Shown in pieces: positions 34,381-42,908 of a stretch of DNA of 64,000 nt. Made by a program: the position numbers and the translations under genes. How positions within the stretch are numbered: the stretch's first letter is position 1; each line of letters opens with the position of its first letter. The notes beneath the pieces are model-generated. The model was not told where the DNA came from. It saw only the letters and a list, made by a program, of their open reading frames with translations, and did not search any database. Origin of the DNA: FEN-1219 sp963817615 (lineage in GTDB: Bacteria; Pseudomonadota; Gammaproteobacteria; Steroidobacterales; Rariloculaceae); NCBI GenBank assembly GCA_963817615.1, contig CAWFPH010000003.1, positions 620,001 to 684,000 on the forward strand, written 5' to 3'.

Positions 34381-35268
34381 GTGATCCGCAGCGTCATCCT
34401 CGAGGCCGGGCGCCGTTGCGCATTCGCGGCGCTGCTGCTCGGCTGTTCGGCGCCGATCTTCGCACAGACGAGCGGCCGCGACGTGGCCGCCGCAGGCCGC
34501 GCGGAGCGCACGGTCACGCTGTTCGTGCTCGGCAACGTCGAGTTCTTGCTGCTGCACGAGATCGCGCATCTGTTGATCGACGAGAAGGAAATTCCGATCG
34601 TCGGTCCGGAAGAGAATGCCGCCGACTACATCGCAGCGCTCGCGCTGCTGCGCGAGGCGCCGCTCGACCCGAGCCGCGGCAGCCGCGGGCGACAATTTCT
34701 CGTGGCGGCGGCGGACGCGTTCTCCGCCGCCTGGATCACCGGACAGGAATCGGGCGCGGAGGTCCCCTATTGGAGCGATCACGCTCTCAGCGTGCAGCGC
34801 TACTACCAAATCGTCTGCCTTCTCTACGGCAGCAATCCCAATGCGTTCGCGACGGTGCCGAAGCGCGCGGGGCTGCCGCTCACCCGTGCGCAGAGCTGCG
34901 CGGTCGAGTACGCGCGCGCCGACCGGGCAATCCAATGGCTGCTCGATACCTACGGCCGCCGCCCCGACGATCCGGCGACGACGCGGACCGAGATCGTCTA
35001 CGAGAAGCCGCCGACCCGCGTGTCGGCCGGAGTCGTGACCGAGCTCAAGTCGCAGCAGCTGCTCGACCGCACCTTCGAGCGGCTGCACGAGCGGTTCACG
35101 CTGGCCCGGCCGTTCAAGGTGGTGCTCCGGTCGTGCGGCAAGCCCGAAGCCGCCTGGCGCGCCGATCGGCGCGAGCTCGTGATCTGCTATGAGCTGCTCG
35201 ACACGCTGTATCTTCTGGGCCTCAAAGCGCAGGCGCGCTCCCTCCAGCCGGCCGTGCCGCGGGACTGA
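34381..35268 (+). CDS. Exported DUF4344-family putative metallopeptidase
   Basis: This 295-residue protein has a signal peptide (AFAALLLGCSAPIFA) and a zinc-protease-like motif HEIAH (in FLLLHEIAHLLID), with Glu/Asp downstream in PEENAADYIAA. This is the DUF4344 arrangement. Later parts include QSCAVEYARADRAIQWLL and LLDTLYLLGL. It may be a periplasmic peptidase or a lipoprotein, since LLLGCS resembles a lipobox. The start is GTG 34381, 45 nt after the DUF6152 gene, so the two may be cotranscribed. Substrate unknown. Confidence 0.7.
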   Translation: MIRSVILEAGRRCAFAALLLGCSAPIFAQTSGRDVAAAGRAERTVTLFVLGNVEFLLLHEIAHLLIDEKEIPIVGPEENAADYIAALALLREAPLDPSRGSRGRQFLVAAADAFSAAWITGQESGAEVPYWSDHALSVQRYYQIVCLLYGSNPNAFATVPKRAGLPLTRAQSCAVEYARADRAIQWLLDTYGRRPDDPATTRTEIVYEKPPTRVSAGVVTELKSQQLLDRTFERLHERFTLARPFKVVLRSCGKPEAAWRADRRELVICYELLDTLYLLGLKAQARSLQPAVPRD

Positions 35269-35351
35269 CGACGTCTGCGGTCGTCCGACCGGCGGCCCAC
35301 CGCGCACCGTTGCTTGTGATCGATGTCCTACGTCTTCCGAGCGGCTTTACC

Positions 35352-35357
35352 TATTAT
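35352..35357 (+). promoter_or_regulatory. Candidate -10 box TATTAT for the ParA gene
   Basis: TATTAT lies 37 nt before ATG 35395, with a following CGG. No good -35 is visible. Confidence 0.35.
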
Positions 35358-35394
35358 CGGGACGACTGCCGTCCTCGATTGACAGGGAAGCCGG

Positions 35395-36123
35395 ATGAGC
35401 ATGAACACCACGCTGGTCGTGAACGCCAAGGGCGGCGTCGGCAAGACCACGATCACCACGAACCTCGCAAGCTACTTCGCCTCCCGCGGCGTGATCACGA
35501 CGATCGCCGATTACGACCCGCAGGGCTCGAGCTTGAACTGGCTCGCGCAGCGTCCGGCGGACGCCTTCAAGATCCATGGCGCGGATCTGTCGCCGCGCGT
35601 CGGCACGGGGCCGCTGCTCACTCGCCGTCAAATTCACCGCGACACGCGGCAGCTCGTGATCGACGCACCCGCGGGGCCGTCGCGGCTGCTGCTGCAAGAC
35701 TTGCTGGCTCGTACGCAGTCGATCTTGATCCCAGTCGCACCGTCTGCGATCGACGTGCATGCGACGGCGAATTTCATCAAGGATTTGCTGCTGGTGGGCC
35801 AGGTCCGTTTCCGCAATATTCGCCTTGCCGTGCTCGCGAATCGAGTGCGCAGCAGCCGGCCCGTGTATGCACCGCTCGAGCGTTTCGTCGCGTCGCTGAA
35901 TATTTCGTTTTTGACGCGCGTGAGCGACTCGGACGTGTACATCGATGCGGCCGAACGCGGCGTCGGCGTGTTCGAGATGTCGGCGGAGGAAGCCGCGGCC
36001 GAGCAAGCCGAGTTCTTGCCGATCGCGCAGTGGGTGCAGGGCGACCAAGCGGTCGCAGCGCTCGAAACGAGCAACGTCGTGTCGCTCAGCGCGGCGCGCG
36101 CGCTGGCGGGCGCGCAACTCTGA
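35395..36123 (+). CDS. Orphan ParA-family ATPase
   Basis: This 242-residue ParA/MinD ATPase has the deviant Walker A KGGVGKTTITTN (residues 11-22), switch I region DYDPQGSSLNW and Walker B-like LVIDAPAG. A C-terminal tail of about 45 residues ends in ALAGAQL. No parB gene or parS-like repeats are seen nearby, so it is not a chromosome-partition locus here. Related orphan ParAs position polysaccharide machines, chemoreceptors, pili or carboxysomes. ATG 35395 is used; ATG 35401 is possible. A hairpin follows the stop. Confidence 0.85.
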   Translation: MSMNTTLVVNAKGGVGKTTITTNLASYFASRGVITTIADYDPQGSSLNWLAQRPADAFKIHGADLSPRVGTGPLLTRRQIHRDTRQLVIDAPAGPSRLLLQDLLARTQSILIPVAPSAIDVHATANFIKDLLLVGQVRFRNIRLAVLANRVRSSRPVYAPLERFVASLNISFLTRVSDSDVYIDAAERGVGVFEMSAEEAAAEQAEFLPIAQWVQGDQAVAALETSNVVSLSAARALAGAQL

Positions 36124-36136
36124 TCGTGGCTGCGCT

Positions 36137-36154
36137 CCGTGCTCGTGGGCACGG
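36137..36154 (+). terminator. Hairpin after ParA
   Basis: CCGTGC, loop TCGTGG and GCACGG form a 6-bp stem 13 nt after the stop. CGTTTG follows, a weak T-run. Confidence 0.45.
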
Positions 36155-36255
36155 CGTTTGACGTGGCACCTGGATCGCGGTCGACTCCAAAACCCATTCG
36201 CCCCGTCCCGATCACCGAGTGACGGCACACTTTCGTCCGGCGCGTGCGCCAAACT

Positions 36256-36274
36256 GACGACGCCTTCCGTCGTC
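36256..36274. terminator. Hairpin, 7-bp stem, in the ParA-DUF6152 gap
   Basis: GACGACG, loop CCTTC and CGTCGTC are perfectly complementary. It may be a second terminator or a regulatory structure upstream of the next promoter. Confidence 0.35.
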
Positions 36275-36344
36275 TGCGCACACGCGTGTTTGCTCACCGA
36301 CAAAAGTTAAGACGGCCCGCCGGGGCCGGCTGTTGCGGCGGGGC

Positions 36345-36350
36345 TATACT
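36345..36350 (+). promoter_or_regulatory. Candidate -10 box TATACT for DUF6152 paralogue 2
   Basis: The context GCTATACTTG matches that before paralogue 1. It would give a leader of about 135 nt. No -35 is recognisable. Confidence 0.4.
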
Positions 36351-36492
36351 TGCGCCTTGAGCCCTGCGCCGGCGGCGATCGCCGTCCGCGAGCCGGCGCT
36401 CGGCAGCGCACGCGCTTCGTTGCGCATCCGCAGCCATCGCAGCGCTCGCCGTTCGTCGATCACGCCGCCCGCGCGGACAAGGAGGTTTTGCA

Positions 36493-37647
36493 GTGACATC
36501 ACGGGACATGCAACGACTGGCGCTCGCCGCGATGGCCGGGCTCGGTCTGAGCGCGCCGGCGCTCGCCCATCACGGCTTCGGCTTATTCGACATGACGAAG
36601 AATACGGAGTACTCCGGGACGCTCACGCGGATGGAGCTCGTGAATCCGCACTCGTACATGTACTTCGACGTGACCGGACCCGATGGCAAACCGTTCTCGA
36701 TGCGCTGCGAGATGCGCGCGGCGACGTTGATCATGCGCTCGGGCTGGTCGACCGAGATGTTCGTGCCGGGCTCCCACGTCGTGGTGCACGGCCATCCGCA
36801 CCGGCAAGATCCGCACTCGTGCTACCTCGAGACGTTCACGCTCGACAACAAGACGATCGACCGCAACGATCAGTTCACGACGAAGAATGCCGCGCCGGCG
36901 GCGCCCCGCGCGGCGCGGCTGCCGTCGGGCGAGCCGAACATTACGGGCGACTGGGCGGTCGAGCAGGCCGTGCTGACGGTGCCGCCGAGCGGCGGCAACG
37001 GCGCGCTCGTGCCGAAGAGCCTCCGCGAGGCCTACGCGAGTGGCAAGATCACGCTCGACGAAATTCGCGCTCGCAATCCGGCGCCGTCGCGTCCGGTTTA
37101 TACGGAAGCCGGGCAGGCGGCCGCGAAGGCGTTCCGCATGTGGTCGCCCGAGGACAACCCGCGGCTCGCGTGCAAGCCCACCAGCATCATATTCGACTGG
37201 ACGTTCGATTGGCCGGTGAACCGGATCACGCAAACCACGCGCAACGGCGAGAAGGTCGTCGACATCGACTACGGTCTCTACAGTTTCACGCGCACGATTC
37301 ACTTAGGGATGGACAAGCACCCCGCGAACGTCGAGGCGAGCAACACGGGCCATTCGATCGGCCATTGGGAGGGCGAGACGCTCGTCGTCGACACGGTCGG
37401 TTTCGCCCCCGGGGTGCTCGTGCCGCCGACGCGCAACAGCGACAAGCTGCACATCGTCGAGCGCTTCACGCTCGCCAAGGACGCCATGTCGATCAAGCGT
37501 GAGTACACGGCCGAGGATCCGGTGTATCTAGCGGAACCCTACAAGGGGCAAGACACCGTGCTTGCGTCCGATACGCCGTTCGAACGCCATCCCTGCAAGG
37601 AGCTCACCTACGAGTTCACGCCGGACAAGGGCGACCGCGCGCACTAG
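36493..37647 (+). CDS. DUF6152-family secreted protein, paralogue 2
   Basis: This 384-residue protein starts at GTG 36493 behind an AAGGAGG SD. The signal is cleaved after APALA, leaving His26-His27 at the mature N-terminus, and NPH with His53 follows 27 residues on. It shares with paralogue 1 the segments NPHSYMYFD, MRCEMRAAT, GHPHRQDP, SGEPNITGDWA, GHSIGHWEGETLVVDTVGF and the closing CKELTYE. The two are clearly a duplication separated by the DUF4344 and ParA genes. Function unknown; periplasmic metal or cofactor binding is a reasonable guess. Confidence 0.8.
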   Translation: MTSRDMQRLALAAMAGLGLSAPALAHHGFGLFDMTKNTEYSGTLTRMELVNPHSYMYFDVTGPDGKPFSMRCEMRAATLIMRSGWSTEMFVPGSHVVVHGHPHRQDPHSCYLETFTLDNKTIDRNDQFTTKNAAPAAPRAARLPSGEPNITGDWAVEQAVLTVPPSGGNGALVPKSLREAYASGKITLDEIRARNPAPSRPVYTEAGQAAAKAFRMWSPEDNPRLACKPTSIIFDWTFDWPVNRITQTTRNGEKVVDIDYGLYSFTRTIHLGMDKHPANVEASNTGHSIGHWEGETLVVDTVGFAPGVLVPPTRNSDKLHIVERFTLAKDAMSIKREYTAEDPVYLAEPYKGQDTVLASDTPFERHPCKELTYEFTPDKGDRAH

Positions 37648-37667
37648 GTCGTAGCGGGCCGTCGCAG

Positions 37668-38270
37668 TCAGGTTCTGTTGCTGCGGCCGCGGCCCTTGCC
37701 GCGCTTGCCTTTGCCCGAGCGCTTTGCGGCCGCGCCCTTCGCCCGAGCGGAAACGCCGCGTTTGCCGCGCTTCGTGCGGTCGGTCGCCGCCGCGGTGCCG
37801 TTGCCGACGCCGGAGTACTCGACGTACAGCACCGCGGCTTCCCTCGCGCCAGCCTCCCGCACCGCGAGCGGGTCGGGCCGCGGCGCGCGCCGAACGTCGG
37901 GCCGTTGCCCGTCGCGGAAATCCGGCTGCAGTATTCGCTGCGTGACTGCGACGAGATCCGTGAGGACCGGGACTTTGTCGAGCTCGCAGACGTATTCATC
38001 GTAGAGCTCGCGTTCCGGAGCGCCGTCGACAGCGATCGCCGACTCGGCTCCGTCGTGCGCAGGGCAGTCGGATTCGGCCGCGCCTCTATCGGATCCGGTG
38101 GCGCGACTCGTGCGACTCATCGTAGCGGCAGGCAAGTCGTCCTTCTCGCGCACGGCGTTCTCGTTCAACTGCTGGGCGATTAGGACCGATCGTCCATCGA
38201 GAGCCACTGCAACAAAGCGTTCCTTTGCTTCGGATGCCGGCTCAGCCGGCTGTAGGTGGAACGCGAGCAC
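37668..38270 (-). CDS. Probable protein with histone-like basic tail, unknown function
   Basis: This 200-residue frame starts at GTG 38270 with a GGGAGGGG SD. The middle (YDEYVCELDKVPVLTDLVAVTQRIL) looks like folded protein. The last 37 residues contain 16 Lys/Arg, alternating with Gly and Ala (AKGAAAKRSGKGKRGKGRGR), like basic nucleic-acid-binding tails. The N-terminal 90 residues are low in structure. It converges on DUF6152 paralogue 2 with a 20-nt gap. I do not recognise a family, and a spurious frame remains possible. Confidence 0.4.
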   Translation of the reverse strand: MLAFHLQPAEPASEAKERFVAVALDGRSVLIAQQLNENAVREKDDLPAATMSRTSRATGSDRGAAESDCPAHDGAESAIAVDGAPERELYDEYVCELDKVPVLTDLVAVTQRILQPDFRDGQRPDVRRAPRPDPLAVREAGAREAAVLYVEYSGVGNGTAAATDRTKRGKRGVSARAKGAAAKRSGKGKRGKGRGRSNRT

Positions 38271-38346
38271 ATCGTAACGGCCCCTCCCTTACGACAGCGG
38301 CGATCGCCGTCACGATTTTGCGATCGCCGCTGCAGCGTCCTGCCGG

Positions 38347-38919
38347 TCATCCGGCGACTCGCCAGACGCCGGCCTGAACCCTGCACGCGATGCCGCTCTC
38401 GGAAGTCGACCGGCGGCCGGCGATCTCGACCAGCGTGAATGCGCGACACGAGCGCCCGTCACGGTCGCGGGCGGCTCCGGGAGAAAGCTCGTAGCGCACG
38501 CCGACCGCGTCGTTCGTCCACACGACGCGGTGGCCGGCGGAGGCGATCTCCAACGCGTGGCCGAAGCAGCCGCGATCCGCGTCGTCGAGCGCGTGCGCGA
38601 CCTTTGCGCCGAGCAGCGCTCCGGCCGTCGCGCCGATGATCGTGGCGACCACGCGATTCTCGGGCGACGCGACGCGCGAACCGACCACGCCGCCCACGAC
38701 GCCGCCGATCGCGGCCCCAACCGCTTCGCGATTGCAGCGCCCCGCGGACACCTCGTAATCGTTTTCCCAACGCTCACCGGTATAGCCGACATAGTCGGCA
38801 GGGTGCTTCTTGCGCCAACCATGGGCGGGCGCGTGCGACGGCGGATCGGCGAGTGCCGGCAGCGCGAGCGTGATCGGCAGCAGCGCGCCGAGCGCGAAGG
38901 TCTTGCGGGCGAGCGGCAT
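38347..38919 (-). CDS. Exported glycine-zipper protein
   Basis: This 190-residue protein has a signal peptide (LGALLPITLALPALA). A glycine-zipper membrane motif follows in two halves: AVGAAIGGVVGGVVGSRVA and ATIIGATAGALLGAKVA. Its surroundings (ADYVGYTGERWENDYEVSAGRCNREA and a closing Cys-containing domain, CRAFTLVEIAG) resemble the surface-antigen/17-kDa type proteins of the outer membrane. It probably sits in the outer membrane and has a structural role. ATG 38919 has a GGGAG SD. The Cys residues may form disulfides. Confidence 0.75.
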   Translation of the reverse strand: MPLARKTFALGALLPITLALPALADPPSHAPAHGWRKKHPADYVGYTGERWENDYEVSAGRCNREAVGAAIGGVVGGVVGSRVASPENRVVATIIGATAGALLGAKVAHALDDADRGCFGHALEIASAGHRVVWTNDAVGVRYELSPGAARDRDGRSCRAFTLVEIAGRRSTSESGIACRVQAGVWRVAG

Positions 38920-39046
38920 GGCGGACTCCCGGATAGCGACGGCGCATTGTCGGCCGAGAGGATCGCCGTGCGATGGGACGAGCATCACATCCGACCGACG
39001 ACGGCGCCGTTGCCATGCCGCCGCAGCGCCGCCGGGCGAATACATT

Positions 39047-39052
39047 TAGAAT
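39047..39052 (+). promoter_or_regulatory. Candidate -10 box TAGAAT for the SYLF gene
   Basis: TAGAAT in an AT-rich patch (ATACATTTAGAATGACG) lies 121 nt before ATG 39174, in the divergent gap with the glycine-zipper gene. Confidence 0.35.
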
Positions 39053-39173
39053 GACGCCGTACGCGGACCGTTCAGGGACGGTTCACTTCGGAGCCGCTAA
39101 GGTCGTGCCTAGTCGCGGACGCCCACGGTTGGAGCGGATCGCCGGCATCGAGTCGTTTCGCAAGGAGAGAGCC

Positions 39174-39746
39174 ATGGTGTCTCTGAATAGACGCAGATTC
39201 TGGGCAACGTTGTCCGTGGCGGCGCTCGCGCTCGGTATGCAAGCGGCGGGCGCCCAGGAAGCATCGAAGGCGGCCAAGGACCGTCAAGCGATCGATTCCG
39301 AGGCGATGAAGATCGTGCAGGAATTCCGCGGTATGAAGGGCGGCGAGGGCGCATTCGACAAAGCGGCCGGCTACGCCGTCTTCAAGGTCACGAAGGGCGG
39401 CTTCGGCGCGTCTGGCGCGGGCGGCAGGGGCGTCGCGGTGGACAAGAAAACCGGCGCGCGCACCTACATGCGAATGGGCTCTGCCGGGGTCGGTCTCACG
39501 GTCGGCGTGAGCCGCTACGACATCGTGATCTTGTTCGAGACTCCCGAGAAGGTCGCGTCGTTCACGAAGGGCGGCTGGGATTCGTCGGCGACCGCGCAGG
39601 CCGCGGCCGGCACCTCGGGCAACCAGATCTCCTCGACGTTCTTCGACGGTGTCGCGTATTACCAGATCGGCCGGAAGGGCCTCATGGCGAGCGCCGACGT
39701 CTCGGGGACGAAATTCTGGGCGGTCGACGACTTGAACAAGAAGTGA
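39174..39746 (+). CDS. Exported SYLF-domain (Ysc84-like) lipid-binding protein
   Basis: This 190-residue protein has a signal peptide with a twin-Arg flavour (LNRRRFWATLSVAALALG). The SYLF domain is complete: GYAVFKVTKGGFGASGAGGRGV, YMRMGSAGVGLTVGVSRYDIVILFE and a closing DVSGTKFWAVDDLNKK, given here in pieces. Bacterial SYLF proteins are small periplasmic or lipid-associated proteins, often stress-linked. ATG 39174 follows an AAGGAGAGA SD. A strong hairpin follows the gene. Confidence 0.85.
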   Translation: MVSLNRRRFWATLSVAALALGMQAAGAQEASKAAKDRQAIDSEAMKIVQEFRGMKGGEGAFDKAAGYAVFKVTKGGFGASGAGGRGVAVDKKTGARTYMRMGSAGVGLTVGVSRYDIVILFETPEKVASFTKGGWDSSATAQAAAGTSGNQISSTFFDGVAYYQIGRKGLMASADVSGTKFWAVDDLNKK

Positions 39747-39796
39747 AGCGGCGCCACGGCGGCAAGAGCCGCTGCGTCTGCCGCGCGCGAGGCTTG

Positions 39797-39823
39797 CGCC
39801 CCGCGGGCTGATCCGCGGGGGCG
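39797..39823 (+). terminator. Strong hairpin after the SYLF gene
   Basis: CCCCGCGG (39799-39806), loop GCTGAT and CCGCGGGG (39813-39820) pair perfectly. The stem extends a few more pairs with one bulge. No T-run. Confidence 0.6.
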
Positions 39824-39847
39824 TCGAGCGCTCGAAGGGAGAGCATA

Positions 39848-40549
39848 ATGACGCGTTCCGTCACAATCGTGGCAGCGCTCGCGGCCGCGTGCTTCGCATC
39901 GGCCACGCTCGCCCAAAGCGGCGCTCGGCCGCCTGCGAATGCCGCCGCATCCTCGCGGCCGCCGCTGTTCTTGAGCGAGGGTTGGAAATCCCTGCCGACG
40001 CCGCCGGACGACCACGGCGCATGGCCGGCGGCACAGGCCGGCGTCGCGAGCCCCGATCTCGAGCTTGCACTGCACGGGACCTCCGCAAACGAGATCCAGC
40101 TCGTCGCAGTGCGTGGCCAGTCCGACGTCTACCCGATGAATCTCTGGACCGGAACCACCACGTCACCGTGCGCGGCGACGCTGCGCGATCGCGGCCGCTT
40201 CGTCGATTTGAGCGATCCGCTCGCAAAGATTCGCTGGACCGTCCGCACGTCGGGGTTCCACCAAGTGCGGCCGGTGCTCAAGCTTGCGGACGGGACGTGG
40301 CTCGTCGGCGACCACACGACGGGACCGTCGGTCGACTTCGACGTTGCGGACGTATCGATCGCGGACGTGCACTGGATGCAGCTCGACATCGCCCGTGTGG
40401 TGACCGTCGGCGGCTGGGTCGAGCATCCGGATTTGCGCAAGGTCGACGAAGTCGGCTTCGCCGATCTGATGCCGGGCAGCGGTCATGGACCGGGCGGCTA
40501 CGCGAACGTCGCCCGCATCGAGGTCTACGGACGGGCCGTACCGCGCTAG
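39848..40549 (+). CDS. Secreted protein of unknown function
   Basis: This 233-residue protein has a clear signal peptide (VTIVAALAAACFASATLA, cleaved at AQS). A beta-rich domain follows (LELALHGTSANEIQLVAVRG, GRFVDLSDPLAKIRWTVRTSGFH, WVEHPDLRKVDEVGFADLMPG, ARIEVYGRAVPR). The pattern recalls discoidin- or carbohydrate-binding jelly rolls and DUF1080-like companions, but I cannot assign a family. ATG 39848 has a GAAGGGAG SD. It is 101 nt after the SYLF gene with a hairpin between, so it probably has its own promoter. Confidence 0.65.
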   Translation: MTRSVTIVAALAAACFASATLAQSGARPPANAAASSRPPLFLSEGWKSLPTPPDDHGAWPAAQAGVASPDLELALHGTSANEIQLVAVRGQSDVYPMNLWTGTTTSPCAATLRDRGRFVDLSDPLAKIRWTVRTSGFHQVRPVLKLADGTWLVGDHTTGPSVDFDVADVSIADVHWMQLDIARVVTVGGWVEHPDLRKVDEVGFADLMPGSGHGPGGYANVARIEVYGRAVPR

Positions 40550-40763
40550 AAGCCCGGCTTGCGCTGGCCCTCGGTCCATTGCTGCGGCTACGCCGATCAG
40601 CGAGCGTCGACCGGCTCTGCGTCGAATCCGCAACCGGTTCGAGCCTCCGGGACGCCGTCCGCGACGTGCGAGCGGCAGCGCATCCGCCACAGCGCCAATC
40701 GCTGCCGCTGAACCGCACGCGCCCACGCTAACGAATCGGCCCGGCTCGGCGCGCACGCCGCGC

Positions 40764-40769
40764 TACACT
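40764..40769 (+). promoter_or_regulatory. Candidate -10 box TACACT for the PQQ dehydrogenase operon
   Basis: TACACT in context GCTACACTAACG lies 28 nt before ATG 40798. No clear -35. The remaining 40550-40763 gap shows nothing else. Confidence 0.35.
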
Positions 40770-40797
40770 AACGCGGGCGATGACCCGGGGGAGAGCC

Positions 40798-42891
40798 ATG
40801 TGCACAATCGCGCGCGCGCAGCGGATCGCGGCTGCGGCACTCGTCGTGATGTCCTCGATCGGAGTCGGCACCGCGCACGCGGGTGCGCGCGATTTTGCGC
40901 CGACCGCGCTCGCGGCGCCGCCGACGGGCGGCTGGCCGACGAATGGCGGCAGCACGTTCAATCAGCGCTACTCGCCGCTAAAGCAAATCGACCGGAGCAA
41001 CGTCGCGACGCTGAAAGGTGTTTGGCGCGCGCGACTGCGCGGCTCCGGTACCGGCACGCAGTACTCGGGCGAGGCTCAGCCCATCGTTGCCGACGGCGTC
41101 GCGTACGTGAGCACGGGTGCCGACGATGTGTTCGCGATCTCGATCGACAGCGGCGAGATCCTCTGGCAGTACGAGGCGAAGCTCGACCCCGGCCTCACAT
41201 CGGTTTGCTGCGGCTGGACGAGCCGCGGGGTCGCCATCAGCGCCGACAAGGTGTTCGTCGGGCGTCTCGACGCGCGGCTCGTCGCGCTCGATCGCAAGAC
41301 CGGCAACGTGCTCTGGGACGTGCAGGGCGAGCGCTGGCAGCAAAACTACTCGATAACCGCCGCGCCGCTGTACTACGACGGCAAGGTGATCGTCGGTTTC
41401 GCGGGCGCCGACAGGGGCACGCGCGGCCGCGTGAAGGCGTACGCCGCGAAGGACGGCCGCCTGATCTGGACGTTCTACACCGTGCCGGGGCCCGGAGAGA
41501 AAGGTCACGAGACCTGGCCGCAGGATAACGACGCCTGGCAATACGGAGGCGGCTCGGTGTGGCAGACGCCGGCCGTCGATCCCGCGCTCGGGCTCGTGTA
41601 TTTCTCGACGGGTAACGCGGGCCCCGATTTCAACGGCGTGCGCCGCGCGGGCGACAACCTGTTCACGAGCTCGATCGTCGCGATCGACGCGGCGACCGGT
41701 CGCTATCGCTGGCATTACCAGGAAGTCCACCACGATCTCTGGGATTACGATGCTCCGAACCCGGTCGTGCTGATGGACTTGAACGTCGCGGGGCGGTCGC
41801 GCAAGGCGCTCGTGGAGGTCGGCAAGACCGGCTGGGCGTACATCCTCGACCGCGAGACCGGCGAGCCGCTCGTCGGGATCGACGAGCGGCCGGTGATGCA
41901 GGATGCGCGACAGGCGACGGCCGCGACTCAGCCCTTCCCGCGCGGTGAGGCGATCGTGCCGCAGCTCGTGCAGATTGCGCCGGAGGGCGTCGAGCTCGTG
42001 AACGAAGGGCGGATTTTCACGCCATTCTTCGGCCTCGACGGGCAGCTCGTGAAGCCGAGCCTCTGGGGCGGGGCGAACTGGCCACCGAGTGCCTACGATC
42101 CGCGTGCGCAGACGCTGTTCGTTTGCGCTTCGTCGGTAGTCGGGTTCCTGAAGGGCGGCGACCGTAATTTCGATCCGCCGCAGCAGGGCGAACGTTATCT
42201 CGGTGGCATCCCGGGGTACGCGTCGCTGCCGCGCACGGGCATCTTCGCAGCCGTGGACATGACGACGAACAAGCTGCGCTGGCGCTATCGCTGGCCCGAG
42301 CAGTGCTACAGCGGTTCGCTTGCGACGGCAGGCGGGCTCGTATTCGTCGGGCGCAACGACGGCCGGCTCATGGCGCTCGATTCGAGCACCGGCAGAGCGC
42401 TTTGGGAGTTTCAAACGGCCGCCGGGATGCACGCCGGCGTGAGCGCGTTCGAACGCGGCGGCAAGGAGTACGTGATCGCCTATTCGGCGGGCAACGCGCT
42501 GGTCGGCTCGCCCCGCGGCGACAGCGTCTGGCTCTTCGGACTCGATGGTACGCTGGCGCCGGCCGAGAAGCCGATTGCGGCTCCGCGCACGAGCGCGGTG
42601 GCCACGCCGCCCGTCGATGCGGTCGCAGCACTGTCGTCCGCGGATCTCGCGAGCGGTGCGAAAGTCTATCGTGACACCTGCACGATTTGTCACGGCGAGG
42701 ATGGTCGCGGCGGTCATGGCGGCGGTGCGCCGCTCGATCGCATGGCGGATTTCGCGGCGGCCGTTCAAGCCATTGCGGCCGGCCGCAACAACATGCCGTC
42801 ATTCGCGGCGACGCTCACCGCGGAGCAGATTCGCGACGTGGGCGCGTATGTAGTGCAGCGGCTCGCGGTGACGGACGCGGCAGCCCGGTAG
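40798..42891 (+). CDS. PQQ-dependent alcohol dehydrogenase with C-terminal cytochrome c
   Basis: This 697-residue quinohaemoprotein has a signal peptide and an eight-blade propeller. The vicinal Cys137-Cys138 (TSVCCGWTSRG) is the hallmark disulfide over the PQQ ring, and HHDLWDYDAPNP holds conserved active-site Asp residues. The C-terminal cytochrome c has CTICH at 628-632 and axial Met near 666. It should oxidise an alcohol in the periplasm and pass electrons through its haem. ATG 40798 has a GGGGGAGAG SD; ATG 40780 lies upstream without one. The DUF6152 gene follows after 17 nt. Confidence 0.87.
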   Translation: MCTIARAQRIAAAALVVMSSIGVGTAHAGARDFAPTALAAPPTGGWPTNGGSTFNQRYSPLKQIDRSNVATLKGVWRARLRGSGTGTQYSGEAQPIVADGVAYVSTGADDVFAISIDSGEILWQYEAKLDPGLTSVCCGWTSRGVAISADKVFVGRLDARLVALDRKTGNVLWDVQGERWQQNYSITAAPLYYDGKVIVGFAGADRGTRGRVKAYAAKDGRLIWTFYTVPGPGEKGHETWPQDNDAWQYGGGSVWQTPAVDPALGLVYFSTGNAGPDFNGVRRAGDNLFTSSIVAIDAATGRYRWHYQEVHHDLWDYDAPNPVVLMDLNVAGRSRKALVEVGKTGWAYILDRETGEPLVGIDERPVMQDARQATAATQPFPRGEAIVPQLVQIAPEGVELVNEGRIFTPFFGLDGQLVKPSLWGGANWPPSAYDPRAQTLFVCASSVVGFLKGGDRNFDPPQQGERYLGGIPGYASLPRTGIFAAVDMTTNKLRWRYRWPEQCYSGSLATAGGLVFVGRNDGRLMALDSSTGRALWEFQTAAGMHAGVSAFERGGKEYVIAYSAGNALVGSPRGDSVWLFGLDGTLAPAEKPIAAPRTSAVATPPVDAVAALSSADLASGAKVYRDTCTICHGEDGRGGHGGGAPLDRMADFAAAVQAIAAGRNNMPSFAATLTAEQIRDVGAYVVQRLAVTDAAAR

Positions 42892-42908
42892 GAGCGCCGA
42901 GGAGCGAA

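Larger units (their letters stand above)
36124..36492. other. 369-nt gap between ParA and DUF6152 paralogue 2
   Basis: No gene is supported here. The gap holds two hairpins (36137-36154 and 36256-36274), a palindrome ACACGCGTGT just after the second, a TATACT -10 candidate at 36345-36350, and a GC-rich leader of about 135 nt ending in a strong AAGGAGG SD. Confidence 0.5.

Noticed and set aside
38180..38449. An 89-codon minus-strand frame over the gap at 38271
   Set aside because: Arg-rich shadow overlapping the basic-tail gene and the glycine-zipper gene; no SD or domain.
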